Assembly (NCBI GenBank): GCA_045649505.1
Contig: JAZRQA010000062.1
Location: forward strand, 1 to 41,553
Length of the DNA stretch: 41,553 nt
Direction: 5' to 3'
From: SIG587 sp045649505
GTDB lineage: Bacteria; Bacillota; Clostridia; Oscillospirales; Acutalibacteraceae
In this document: positions 8,337 through 14,030 of the stretch, piece by piece
How the letters are laid out: each line of letters opens with the position of its first letter
Numbering within the stretch: position 1 is the stretch's first letter
The notes under the pieces: model-generated
Database searches by the model: none
What the model was told of the DNA's origin: nothing
Seen by the model: only the letters and a program-made list of their open reading frames with translations
Program-made: the position numbers and the translations under genes

Positions 8337-8413
8337 CCGGGTGTGGCTCAGTTTGGTAGAGCGCTTGAATGGGGTTCAAGAGGCCGCTGGTTCGACTCCA
8401 GTCACTCGGACCA
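8337..8413 (+). tRNA. tRNA-Pro, anticodon GGG
   Basis: A complete cloverleaf can be folded. The acceptor stem is CCGGGTG with CACTCGG (one G-U). The D arm is GCTC/GAGC. The anticodon stem is CTTGA/TCAAG with loop ATGGGGT, giving anticodon GGG and G at position 37. The T arm is GCTGG/CCAGT with TTCGACT. The discriminator is A and the 3' CCA is encoded (8411-8413). The GGG anticodon reads CCC and CCU. The gene has its own promoter and terminator. It sits close to the prophage but is intact and is not the attachment site. Confidence 0.95.
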
Positions 8414-8448
8414 ACAAAAGCAAGTCTTGCGACTTGCTTTTGTTTTTT
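8413..8448. terminator. Terminator shared by tRNA-Pro and the convergent cotJC
   Basis: A 14-bp perfect stem (8413-8426 with 8431-8444, loop TTGC) ends in a T run to 8448. Its left arm begins on the last A of the encoded CCA. Confidence 0.9.
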
Positions 8449-8449
8449 A

Positions 8450-8974
8450 TTATTTACCACAGTTCTTATCAAAACTTGGATTGCATATATAAAAGTTCTT
8501 TGAATTAAGCTTATCAGTGGCTATTCTAAGACCTTCACCAAATCTTTGATAGTGTACTATCTCTCGCTCTCTTAAGAATTTCAGAACATCACAAACATCT
8601 GCATCATCTATAAGACGAAGCAGATTATCATAGGTTGTTCGCGCTTTTTGTTCGGCAGCAAGATCTTCGTGAAGATCGGTAAGAACATCGCCCTTAACTC
8701 CAATATACGCTGCAGTCCAAGGAACACCGGCCGCAGAATTAGGATATACACCTGCAGTGTGGTCAACAAAATAAGCATCAAAGCCTGAAGCCAATATCTC
8801 CTTTGTGGACATATCACGAGTGAGCTGCTGCATCAAAGCGTTAACTATCTCCATATGGGCAAGTTCTTCGGTACCTATATCGGTTAGCAATCCTTTAAGT
8901 TCAGCGTAGGGCATGCTATATCTCTGAGACAGATAGCGTAGCGAAGCGCCTAACTCTCCGTCTGGGCCGCCGAA
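8450..8974 (-). pseudogene. cotJC: 3' part of a CotJC / manganese-catalase-family gene, split by the prophage
   Basis: The minus-strand frame encodes about 175 residues of the CotJC family. Recognisable parts are FGGPDGELGASLRYLSQRYSM, GLLTDIGTEELAHMEIV, AAYIGVKGDVLTDLHEDLAAEQKA and LKFLREREIVHYQRFGE, with the Glu/His residues of the dinuclear metal site. Intact CotJC proteins are about 190 residues. The missing piece is the first 30-35 residues before FGGPDGEL. Upstream of codon TTC (8972-8974) the frame stays open but the residues (LHYIPLYIFLH) no longer resemble the family, and no start codon or ribosome site is seen. The prophage boundary therefore falls here. Known role: an inner spore coat protein made in the mother cell. 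The N-terminal part and promoter should lie past the far prophage end. An internal ATG at 8914 could start a shorter product, but it would lose conserved metal-site helices. Confidence 0.88.
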
Positions 8975-9032
8975 ATGTAAAAAGATATATAAAGGAATAT
9001 AATGCAGCGTGTTTTTCGGTGTAGGGGGTAGG
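8970..9032. other. Left prophage attachment junction (attL region)
   Basis: Host-like coding sequence of cotJC ends at about 8974, and the serine recombinase stop codon is at 9033-9035. The crossover must be within this interval or a few bases to its left. For a serine recombinase only a 2-bp core is expected, and it cannot be fixed without the right end, which is outside the window. Confidence 0.7.
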
Positions 9033-10475
9033 TTATTCGTAAAATTCGACCTCGAGGCGGTTTTCGGCTTTTACAAAGATAATGCTTGAAATTATAGTTC
9101 TTAGAGCTTTGTTTTTTGATACACCGTCCTGCTTAGGGTCGGAGAGAATGTTTATTACGTTCTTTAGTTTCTTTTTAAATGCGGTACGGTTAATTTGTTT
9201 TTGTTTTATAGGGGCGGCTTCGGCTGCCTCTTTTTTTATTTTCTCAATAAATCGCTGAATTTGCTCTTTATTTGCTTTGTATTCCTCAAGGGAGTCAATA
9301 CCTACCTGATATGCTTGTTTGCAACGTTCAAGGCGTTTTTGTTCATTTTCAAGCAAAATAGCATAATCTTTAGATATTGGAATAGCGGTAGTGTTTTTAG
9401 GTTCTAATTTAAAGTTATCCAAAGCAAGTGCATTTTTTAAATAATCAATAAGCGCTTTCTCTGCTTTTGCCATGCTTATAAAATGGGAGGTTTTACAGGT
9501 TCCACGATTGTAATTGTGACATTGAAGCGATGGACAGGTGCTTTTGGATACCTGAACAAGGGTTGCACCGCAGCTGCTACACCTGACAAGCCCCTTAAGA
9601 GGGTATACGTCAGGTTGTTCGACACGCTGATATTTTCCGTATGACATTTTTTGCCGCTTGATTTTATCCTGCACTGCATCAAACAACGCTTCATCCACAA
9701 TCGGTTTGTGTGTACCTTCAATTATTAAAATATCAGGATTATCATATTGTCTTTTACTTACACTTTGTCCTTGGGTCGTCCAGCGAAGCTTTCCAATATA
9801 TACAGGATTTCTCAGCATATATTCTATATATCTATTGTCAGGCAGATTGCCTCGTTTTGTTCGCATACCCATATTACCGTATTTTATGGCAATGGTTTTA
9901 AACCCCAACCCGTTTAAATAATCATTAAAAATATTTTTAACGTAGGCGGAGTTATCGTTAGGCACGTAATTGCCGTCAACCATATCATAACCGAAGGGGG
10001 GAGGAACTACCGGCTTTCCTCGGCCTGCACGTTCCTTCATTCCTCGTTTTACTTCCTCCGAAAGATTGGTTAAATAATATTCGTCCGACCATTCAATTAT
10101 ACGCTCTATAAGGTCGCCGAAGGGACCTTCAGGAATGGATTCGGAAATAGATATTACCTCAATACCTTTTTTCTTAAGCATTGATTTTATAACAATGCTT
10201 TCCTCCTGATTACGTGCGAATCGGCTAAACTTCCATACAAGTATTAAATCAAAGGGCTTAATTTTTTGTTTTGTAATGGAAATAAGGCGCATAAACTCGG
10301 TGCGCTTGCTCATATTCTTACCCGATTTACCGCCGTCCTCCGTAAAGATATAATCCTCAAGGAGGCATATATTGTTCTTTGCGGCATAATCGCGGATAAG
10401 CTTTAATTGACTGTCAGGGCTATATTCGGTTTGGTCATCGGTGGATACACGAATATAACAAGCCGCAGTTTGCAT
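9033..10475 (-). CDS. Large serine recombinase (prophage integrase/excisionase)
   Basis: This 480-residue enzyme cuts and rejoins attP and attB through a phosphoserine intermediate. The resolvase domain (1-140) starts CYIRVSTDDQ with nucleophile Ser11, and has the conserved KFSRFARN (82-89). A recombinase domain (about 155-270) follows. A zinc ribbon uses C299, C302, C319 and C327, and a coiled coil covers about 365-440. The ATG at 10475 is chosen because AAAGGAGG lies just upstream; a 9-residue extension has no ribosome site. It is the terminal gene of the prophage and reads toward attL, as in skin-type and other serine-integrase phages. Directionality normally needs a separate recombination directionality factor, which I could not identify. 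Confidence 0.95.
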   Translation of the reverse strand: MQTAACYIRVSTDDQTEYSPDSQLKLIRDYAAKNNICLLEDYIFTEDGGKSGKNMSKRTEFMRLISITKQKIKPFDLILVWKFSRFARNQEESIVIKSMLKKKGIEVISISESIPEGPFGDLIERIIEWSDEYYLTNLSEEVKRGMKERAGRGKPVVPPPFGYDMVDGNYVPNDNSAYVKNIFNDYLNGLGFKTIAIKYGNMGMRTKRGNLPDNRYIEYMLRNPVYIGKLRWTTQGQSVSKRQYDNPDILIIEGTHKPIVDEALFDAVQDKIKRQKMSYGKYQRVEQPDVYPLKGLVRCSSCGATLVQVSKSTCPSLQCHNYNRGTCKTSHFISMAKAEKALIDYLKNALALDNFKLEPKNTTAIPISKDYAILLENEQKRLERCKQAYQVGIDSLEEYKANKEQIQRFIEKIKKEAAEAAPIKQKQINRTAFKKKLKNVINILSDPKQDGVSKNKALRTIISSIIFVKAENRLEVEFYE

Positions 10476-10504
10476 GATACGTCCTCCTTTAAAATAATAC
10501 AAAT

Positions 10505-10963
10505 TTATCTTATTTTACGCATTGAATAATATAATTTATCAATTTCATCATCATATGTTTTTTCATCAATTTGTTTTGTTTTTAAAGCATATTCCATACA
10601 GTTTTTATATACTTGTAAAATATATTTTCCAATATAGGTTAACGCTCCATAACCATGATGAAACAACCCGGACGCAAGCATATCAAAGGTTGTTGATGCT
10701 ATAAAGGCATATCCTTCTTTAATGAAATCAACACTATCTCCTTGACCCCAATTTACAATCATAGCCTTTTCAGTCTCAAATTCATTTTCTAAATATTTCA
10801 TAATTAAATCTGTATTATCGCTTGAAAAGAAATGTGTTTCATTATAAATATCAAGAATTAATTTACAAACTCTTTTTAAACGCGCAGAATTTTTTAGAAA
10901 ATAATATTGTGGACTATTAATTTCAACGTAAAACTTATTTTTAAGTTTTTTAAATATTCCCAT
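10505..10963 (-). CDS. Unknown protein between integrase and repressor
   Basis: The 152-residue product is not recognised. It looks helical, is rich in Tyr, Phe and Lys, and contains no clear signal peptide, membrane segment or metal motif. A GAGGA lies about 10 bp before the ATG. The stop is 29 bp before the recombinase start, so the two are probably co-transcribed in the lysogen together with the repressor. Genes in this position are often lysogenic-conversion or superinfection-exclusion genes; that is inference from place only. A small hairpin (CCTCC-A5-GGAGG, 11010-11024) lies between it and the repressor stop and may reduce read-through. Confidence 0.75.
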   Translation of the reverse strand: MGIFKKLKNKFYVEINSPQYYFLKNSARLKRVCKLILDIYNETHFFSSDNTDLIMKYLENEFETEKAMIVNWGQGDSVDFIKEGYAFIASTTFDMLASGLFHHGYGALTYIGKYILQVYKNCMEYALKTKQIDEKTYDDEIDKLYYSMRKIR

Positions 10964-11031
10964 ATTCTTATATCCTCATACATAATAAATTATAAAAATA
11001 TAAACTACACCTCCAAAAAGGAGGGAAAACA

Positions 11032-11535
11032 TCATTTTTTGCCGATAGGGTGGTGAGCGGTTTCGGTAACCGTTTGTGCCATATCCTCGGCAAGAGCTGT
11101 TTCATCAGCAATATCAAGCAGCTTATGAATGCTTGAATGCATCTCAGGCTTAGCACGGTAGGCTTCAATAATTTTTTTCTCATCGTTAGATAAAATAAAA
11201 CTATTGGGAGAGGGGTCTATATCTAATATATAATCATTGTTTTCAAACGGATGATTTGCAAGACCAGGAGTTTTTATTGCTAATTTATCGTTCTCAATGG
11301 TCATATATCTCCATGCATTAATAGTGTTCTTATCTGTCCATCCCATTAATTGACCTGGATGAATACCTAATACTTTTCCAAATTCAATAACTTTTGAATT
11401 TGGAATATCAATTTTTCCCGCTTCGATTTTTGCAATGGTCGTTCTAGATGTATATCCCATTTTTTCAGCTAAATTTTGTTGTGACATACCCAATTCAATA
11501 CGTCTTCTGCGGATATTATCATATAAAGGTAACAT
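11032..11535 (-). CDS. CI-like phage repressor (XRE-family helix-turn-helix)
   Basis: The 167-residue protein starts MLPLYDNIRRRRIELGMSQ. Residues about 5-65 form a clear XRE helix-turn-helix (MSQQNLAEKMGYTSRTTIAKIEAGK). The C-terminal part lacks the Ser/Lys peptidase motifs of LexA-type repressors, so induction is likely by another route. The start at 11535 follows AAAGGAG; a longer frame is a run of codons without a ribosome site. It is divergent from the Cro-like gene, and an operator-like site overlaps its predicted -35. It most likely keeps the prophage silent. Confidence 0.88.
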   Translation of the reverse strand: MLPLYDNIRRRRIELGMSQQNLAEKMGYTSRTTIAKIEAGKIDIPNSKVIEFGKVLGIHPGQLMGWTDKNTINAWRYMTIENDKLAIKTPGLANHPFENNDYILDIDPSPNSFILSNDEKKIIEAYRAKPEMHSSIHKLLDIADETALAEDMAQTVTETAHHPIGKK

Positions 11536-11557
11536 TAAAATCACTCCTTTTTTCTTT

Positions 11558-11586
11558 ATATTAACATAAATGTGAATAAAAATCAA
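11558..11586 (-). promoter_or_regulatory. Predicted repressor promoter (PRM-like)
   Basis: On the minus strand TTGATT (11581-11586) and TAATAT (11558-11563) are 17 bp apart. The -10 is a weak match, which suits an autoregulated repressor promoter. Confidence 0.45.
11573..11585. promoter_or_regulatory. Operator-like site O1
   Basis: TGAATAAAAATCA matches the 13-bp palindrome TGATTTAAAATCA at 11 of 13 positions. It overlaps the predicted -35 of the repressor gene. Confidence 0.5.
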
Positions 11587-11596
11587 TAAAAAACAG

Positions 11597-11625
11597 TTGA
11601 CAAATCAAAAAACATCGGTTATAAT
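11597..11625 (+). promoter_or_regulatory. Early rightward promoter (PR-like)
   Basis: TTGACA (11597-11602), 17 bp and TATAAT (11620-11625) form a perfect consensus promoter 40 bp before the Cro-like gene. It probably drives the whole early operon. Confidence 0.9.
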
Positions 11626-11632
11626 TCAAGTG

Positions 11633-11645
11633 TGATTTAAAATCA
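11633..11645. promoter_or_regulatory. Operator-like site O2 at the early start site
   Basis: The perfect palindrome TGATTT-A-AAATCA lies at the expected transcription start of the early promoter, where a bound repressor would block initiation. Confidence 0.65.
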
Positions 11646-11665
11646 TCTTAAATGGAGGCGAAAAA

Positions 11666-11869
11666 ATGAAGTTAGATAAATTAAACAGAGAGATATTAAA
11701 CAGCGGAATAAAAAAGAAAAGCATTGCTTCAAGATTAGGAATAACGGAAATGAGTCTAATCCGAAAACTAAAGGGAGAAACAGAGTTTAAAATTAGCGAA
11801 ACAGTTAAAATCGGAAGTATACTTAATTTATCTGATGTCGAAAAATGTGATATTTTTTTTAACGAATAG
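11666..11869 (+). CDS. Cro-like small XRE helix-turn-helix protein
   Basis: The 67-residue product (MKLDKLNREILNSG) is a minimal XRE domain. The turn is in KSIASRLGITEMSLIRKLKGE and the protein ends soon after the fourth helix. GGAGG lies 9 bp before the ATG. It is the first gene after the early promoter and is divergent from the repressor, the classic Cro position. An operator copy follows its stop at 11871. It probably counteracts the repressor and tunes early transcription. Confidence 0.85.
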   Translation: MKLDKLNREILNSGIKKKSIASRLGITEMSLIRKLKGETEFKISETVKIGSILNLSDVEKCDIFFNE

Positions 11870-11870
11870 G

Positions 11871-11883
11871 TGATTTAAAATCA
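11871..11883. promoter_or_regulatory. Operator-like site O3 downstream of the Cro-like gene
   Basis: A second exact copy of TGATTTAAAATCA, extended to 15 identical bases with O2 (…TCATC), sits immediately after the Cro-like stop codon and 24 bp before the next start. Confidence 0.6.
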
Positions 11884-11906
11884 TCATCAGAGAGAAGGTG
11901 AAAGTA

Positions 11907-12063
11907 ATGAAGCAAAATAATATATGCAAAAAAAAATAATCAAACTTCTACATACAACTACAAGGCCGATGGTCACGAGGTTTTTTGTAGAAGATGTTAT
12001 GCTCATAACGGTATGTGTTTTAACACCAAAACCAAGGCCAAAGATTCCAAATGTAACATTTAA
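11907..12063 (+). pseudogene. Small Cys-rich early gene with a frameshift at an A9 run
   Basis: From ATG 11907 (site GAAGGTG upstream) the frame reads MKQNNICKKK and stops at once after nine consecutive A. Dropping one A restores an open frame of 51 residues to TAA 12061-12063, with C-x2-C-x6-C-x11-C (FCRRCYAHNGMCF ... DSKC). This resembles the small zinc-finger-like proteins common in Firmicutes phages. The downstream frame has no start codon of its own. Explanations are a true inactivating slip, an assembly error in the homopolymer, or expression by polymerase slippage or +1 frameshifting. A minus-strand frame over the same bases looks hydrophobic but has a poorly spaced ribosome site. Confidence 0.5.
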
Positions 12064-12081
12064 AATCTTTAAAAACATAAA

Positions 12082-12216
12082 CAGTGCATCCGGCGTATAA
12101 CACACGCTCAAAACATAATAGCTTTTATCCAAAAACATCACCTCTTATCAAACCATGAATTCATACTCCTTTTTTTATATATTCCCCCGGGTGTGTGTTA
12201 TACGCCGAGTGCACTG
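12082..12216. repeat. Inverted repeat with 24-bp arms, 87 bp apart
   Basis: The left arm (12082-12105) and right arm (12193-12216) are reverse complements except for a central two-base swap. Both contain GTGTGTTATACGCCG and TGCACTG. The gap is AT-rich with TGAATTCA. It lies in the largest gene-poor stretch of the early region, between the broken Cys-rich gene and the next gene at 12270. It could be paired protein-binding sites, a long RNA stem or a replication element. Confidence 0.75.
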
Positions 12217-12269
12217 TTACGTTATAGGACAAAATCCAAAAATCATATAAAGAAAGGAGGAGGGGTAAT

Positions 12270-12452
12270 ATGGCTAAAGGAAAGCCGTTAACTGTAGTTG
12301 GATATATGCATTTAAAGGATGGAACTGTTAAAAGGATTGAGGAATTAACGACCGAAGAACTTGCGCGGTGCAAAAAATCCATGTGTGATAGACTGAGCAG
12401 AGTAATGAGTGAGTACTACAGCCTGCATCCCGATGCATACGAAAGGTTATAG
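12270..12452 (+). CDS. Small early phage protein, unknown
   Basis: The 60-residue product (MAKGKPLTVVGYMHLKDG) is not recognised. The first half suggests beta strands (TVVGYMHLKDGTVKRIEEL) and the second half an amphipathic helix with two cysteines (C30, C35). A strong site AAAGGAGGAGG precedes the ATG. It is the first intact gene after the inverted repeat. Confidence 0.75.
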   Translation: MAKGKPLTVVGYMHLKDGTVKRIEELTTEELARCKKSMCDRLSRVMSEYYSLHPDAYERL

Positions 12453-12482
12453 TATAAAAATTAAAAGAAAGGATGTTTTTAT

Positions 12483-12749
12483 ATGATAAAACATATAGAT
12501 GGATTTATTATTTTGCCAACGGCATATGTACTTATTTCGTTTTTTGTGTTGATGGTGGTTATATTAGCGTTGCTCATTGCCTTTATGAGAAAAGATGATG
12601 AGCTCGAGCGGCTTCGTGCACGGCACTATCACAAATATAAGCGCATTGAGGAGTTAGAGGCTTATGAGTACATAACCAAAATCAAGCGCTATGGTGAAGA
12701 TATTATGAACTCCAATAAAAAAACTAATGTATCGACCGATAATACTTAA
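12483..12749 (+). CDS. Small membrane protein with cytoplasmic coiled coil
   Basis: The 88-residue product has one transmembrane helix (about 12-35, ILPTAYVLISFFVLMVVIL), followed by a charged helical tail (DDELERLRARHYHKYKRIEELEAYE) that probably lies in the cytoplasm. AAAGGATG precedes the start. Its 3' end overlaps the next start by 23 bp. The family is not known to me; early membrane proteins can serve in exclusion or host takeover. Confidence 0.72.
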   Translation: MIKHIDGFIILPTAYVLISFFVLMVVILALLIAFMRKDDELERLRARHYHKYKRIEELEAYEYITKIKRYGEDIMNSNKKTNVSTDNT

Positions 12750-12939
12750 CAAAAGTAAGCCGACATGTCGCGAGAAAGGTATTGATTGTCCTAAACGGAA
12801 GGTAGGATGTCAAGGAAAATGCGAAAAATACCAAAATTTTCATGAAGAACGTGACAGGGAGTTAGCCGTTGCACGTGAAAGGAATGCGGTAATTTCGGCG
12901 GTATATGATACTAAATCAAAAATTCAAAAAATGAATTGA
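12727..12939 (+). CDS. Cys-rich small phage protein
   Basis: The 70-residue product contains C-x5-C-x6-C-x3-C (TCREKGIDCPKRKVGCQGKC) and then a charged helix. This arrangement recurs in Firmicutes phage early regions, and zinc binding is likely. The start is ATG 12727 inside the preceding gene, with a weak ribosome site, so expression probably depends on coupling. Function unknown. Confidence 0.7.
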   Translation: MYRPIILNKSKPTCREKGIDCPKRKVGCQGKCEKYQNFHEERDRELAVARERNAVISAVYDTKSKIQKMN

Positions 12940-12952
12940 AAGAGATAGACCT

Positions 12953-13135
12953 ATGAATAGCGAAAGGAAGATAAGGGCTGAAAAACTTGCAGGTAAGATA
13001 TGCGACAGGTATTGTTTATTTCCCCGTATATGCACTTCGAAGGAAAAGCTAGATACCGTATGCAAGGGCTGCCCTATTAATGAACTAATTCAAATGGCAA
13101 CGGGAGGAAATATTAATGAGGGAATTACTTCTTAA
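12953..13135 (+). CDS. Cys-rich small phage protein
   Basis: The 60-residue product has five cysteines (CDRYC, IC, C-x2-C). It opens with a basic helix MNSERKIRAEKLAGK. GAAAGAG lies 8 bp before the ATG. It overlaps the next gene by 20 bp. It may be a zinc finger; not recognised further. Confidence 0.68.
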   Translation: MNSERKIRAEKLAGKICDRYCLFPRICTSKEKLDTVCKGCPINELIQMATGGNINEGITS

Positions 13136-13475
13136 GAATGCGGCGGACAAGCTTCGCCGAGAAATGAAAAGCAAGGATGCATCAAAGCCTGCGACACTGA
13201 TACAGGAAAATGTTGCGGCGGCGCTGGATGAATTTTGCAAGCAGGAATCAAAGCTTGCAGAGGCTATAGTAAACTCGACAAAAACCTTTGCCGAGTGTTG
13301 TGAAAGTATTTTAAAGGATACAAAGACCGAGCAGTATATTTCGGACCTCAAGGCGTACAGCCGTGCGGTTGAGTTTTATCTTGATGGGGCGCAGGTATCC
13401 TACACAATGAGCATAAAGCTTAACGGCGGTAAGGATATAAGTAATATATCCTTTGAGGACCTTCTGGGGGTGTAG
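13116..13475 (+). CDS. PcfK-like protein (tentative)
   Basis: The 119-residue product is helical. The segment KTFAECCESILKDTKTEQY, followed by AYSRAVEFYLDGAQV, resembles the core of PcfK-like proteins ('...F.EC..YI...' then 'a..HYy.dd.i'). The assignment gains support from a PcfJ-like gene two places downstream, because PcfK and PcfJ genes travel together. From memory, the Cas9 inhibitor AcrIIA9 is a PcfK-type protein, so an anti-CRISPR role is possible but unproven. GGAGG precedes the ATG at 13116, which overlaps the previous gene. Confidence 0.5.
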   Translation: MRELLLKNAADKLRREMKSKDASKPATLIQENVAAALDEFCKQESKLAEAIVNSTKTFAECCESILKDTKTEQYISDLKAYSRAVEFYLDGAQVSYTMSIKLNGGKDISNISFEDLLGV

Positions 13476-13478
13476 ACT

Positions 13479-14030
13479 GTGGCTGTGATAGCATATAAGG
13501 CCTTTGAGAAGGGACTCGTAGCTACAAGAGGTAACGGGAGGTATAAGTTTAAGGAAGGTATTAATGTTACCGAGAAGGCACACTGTGCGCGGTGCGGTTT
13601 TCACTGTGCCGAGGATCCTCTTGATATGTTTTCGTATTACCGTGACCCGAAGGATACCGAATACCGCATTGTTCGGGCACAGGGAGATATACACGAGGAT
13701 CTGCACGACAGCCGAATTTCCTGCACCGAAATATATATAGGCCGAGAGCTCAGCCTTAATGAGGTCGTGATGCACGCGCTATGCTATTGGCAGAAATACC
13801 CCGAGCGTTCCCGTGATGAATTTACGCTGAGCGGATATTTCAGATTAAAAAGAGGCAAGGACCCCACCCTTTCGGGTAAGAAGGGTGAGCTTTTAGGTTT
13901 TGCTAAATGGGACGGCGCAAAAGTAACGGAGATTAGCCTTTTATATGTGGACGGTAAAAAAAAACTGCCCGATATAAAATATGATATAAACGGAAAAGCA
14001 AAGGGAGTGGATGTATGCCTGAACCGATAA
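13479..14030 (+). CDS. DUF7666-type phage protein
   Basis: The 183-residue product starts at GTG 13479 (GGGGGTG upstream). It reads AYKAFEKGL, then GFHCAEDPLDMFSYYRD, the pattern of DUF7666 proteins (a Y-K-G/A-F opening, an HACE/HCAE-DPLD block and a YY segment). The function of that family is not established. It overlaps the PcfJ-like start by 16 bp and sits between the PcfK-like and PcfJ-like genes, so it belongs to the same early module. Confidence 0.7.
   Translation: MAVIAYKAFEKGLVATRGNGRYKFKEGINVTEKAHCARCGFHCAEDPLDMFSYYRDPKDTEYRIVRAQGDIHEDLHDSRISCTEIYIGRELSLNEVVMHALCYWQKYPERSRDEFTLSGYFRLKRGKDPTLSGKKGELLGFAKWDGAKVTEISLLYVDGKKKLPDIKYDINGKAKGVDVCLNR

Noticed and set aside
8337..8413. tRNA-Pro as the phage attachment site
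   Set aside because: The tRNA is complete with its own terminator, and host sequence (cotJC 3' part) continues for more than 500 bp before the phage begins.
10476..10502. Nine-residue N-terminal extension of the serine recombinase
   Set aside because: The extension lacks a ribosome site and contains the AAAGGAGG that serves ATG 10475. The resolvase domain starts just after that ATG.
11887..12141. Minus-strand hydrophobic frame of 84 residues over the A9 gene
   Set aside because: Its start codon lies directly on its only ribosome-like sequence, it opposes the early operon, and the plus frame with ordered cysteines explains the region better.
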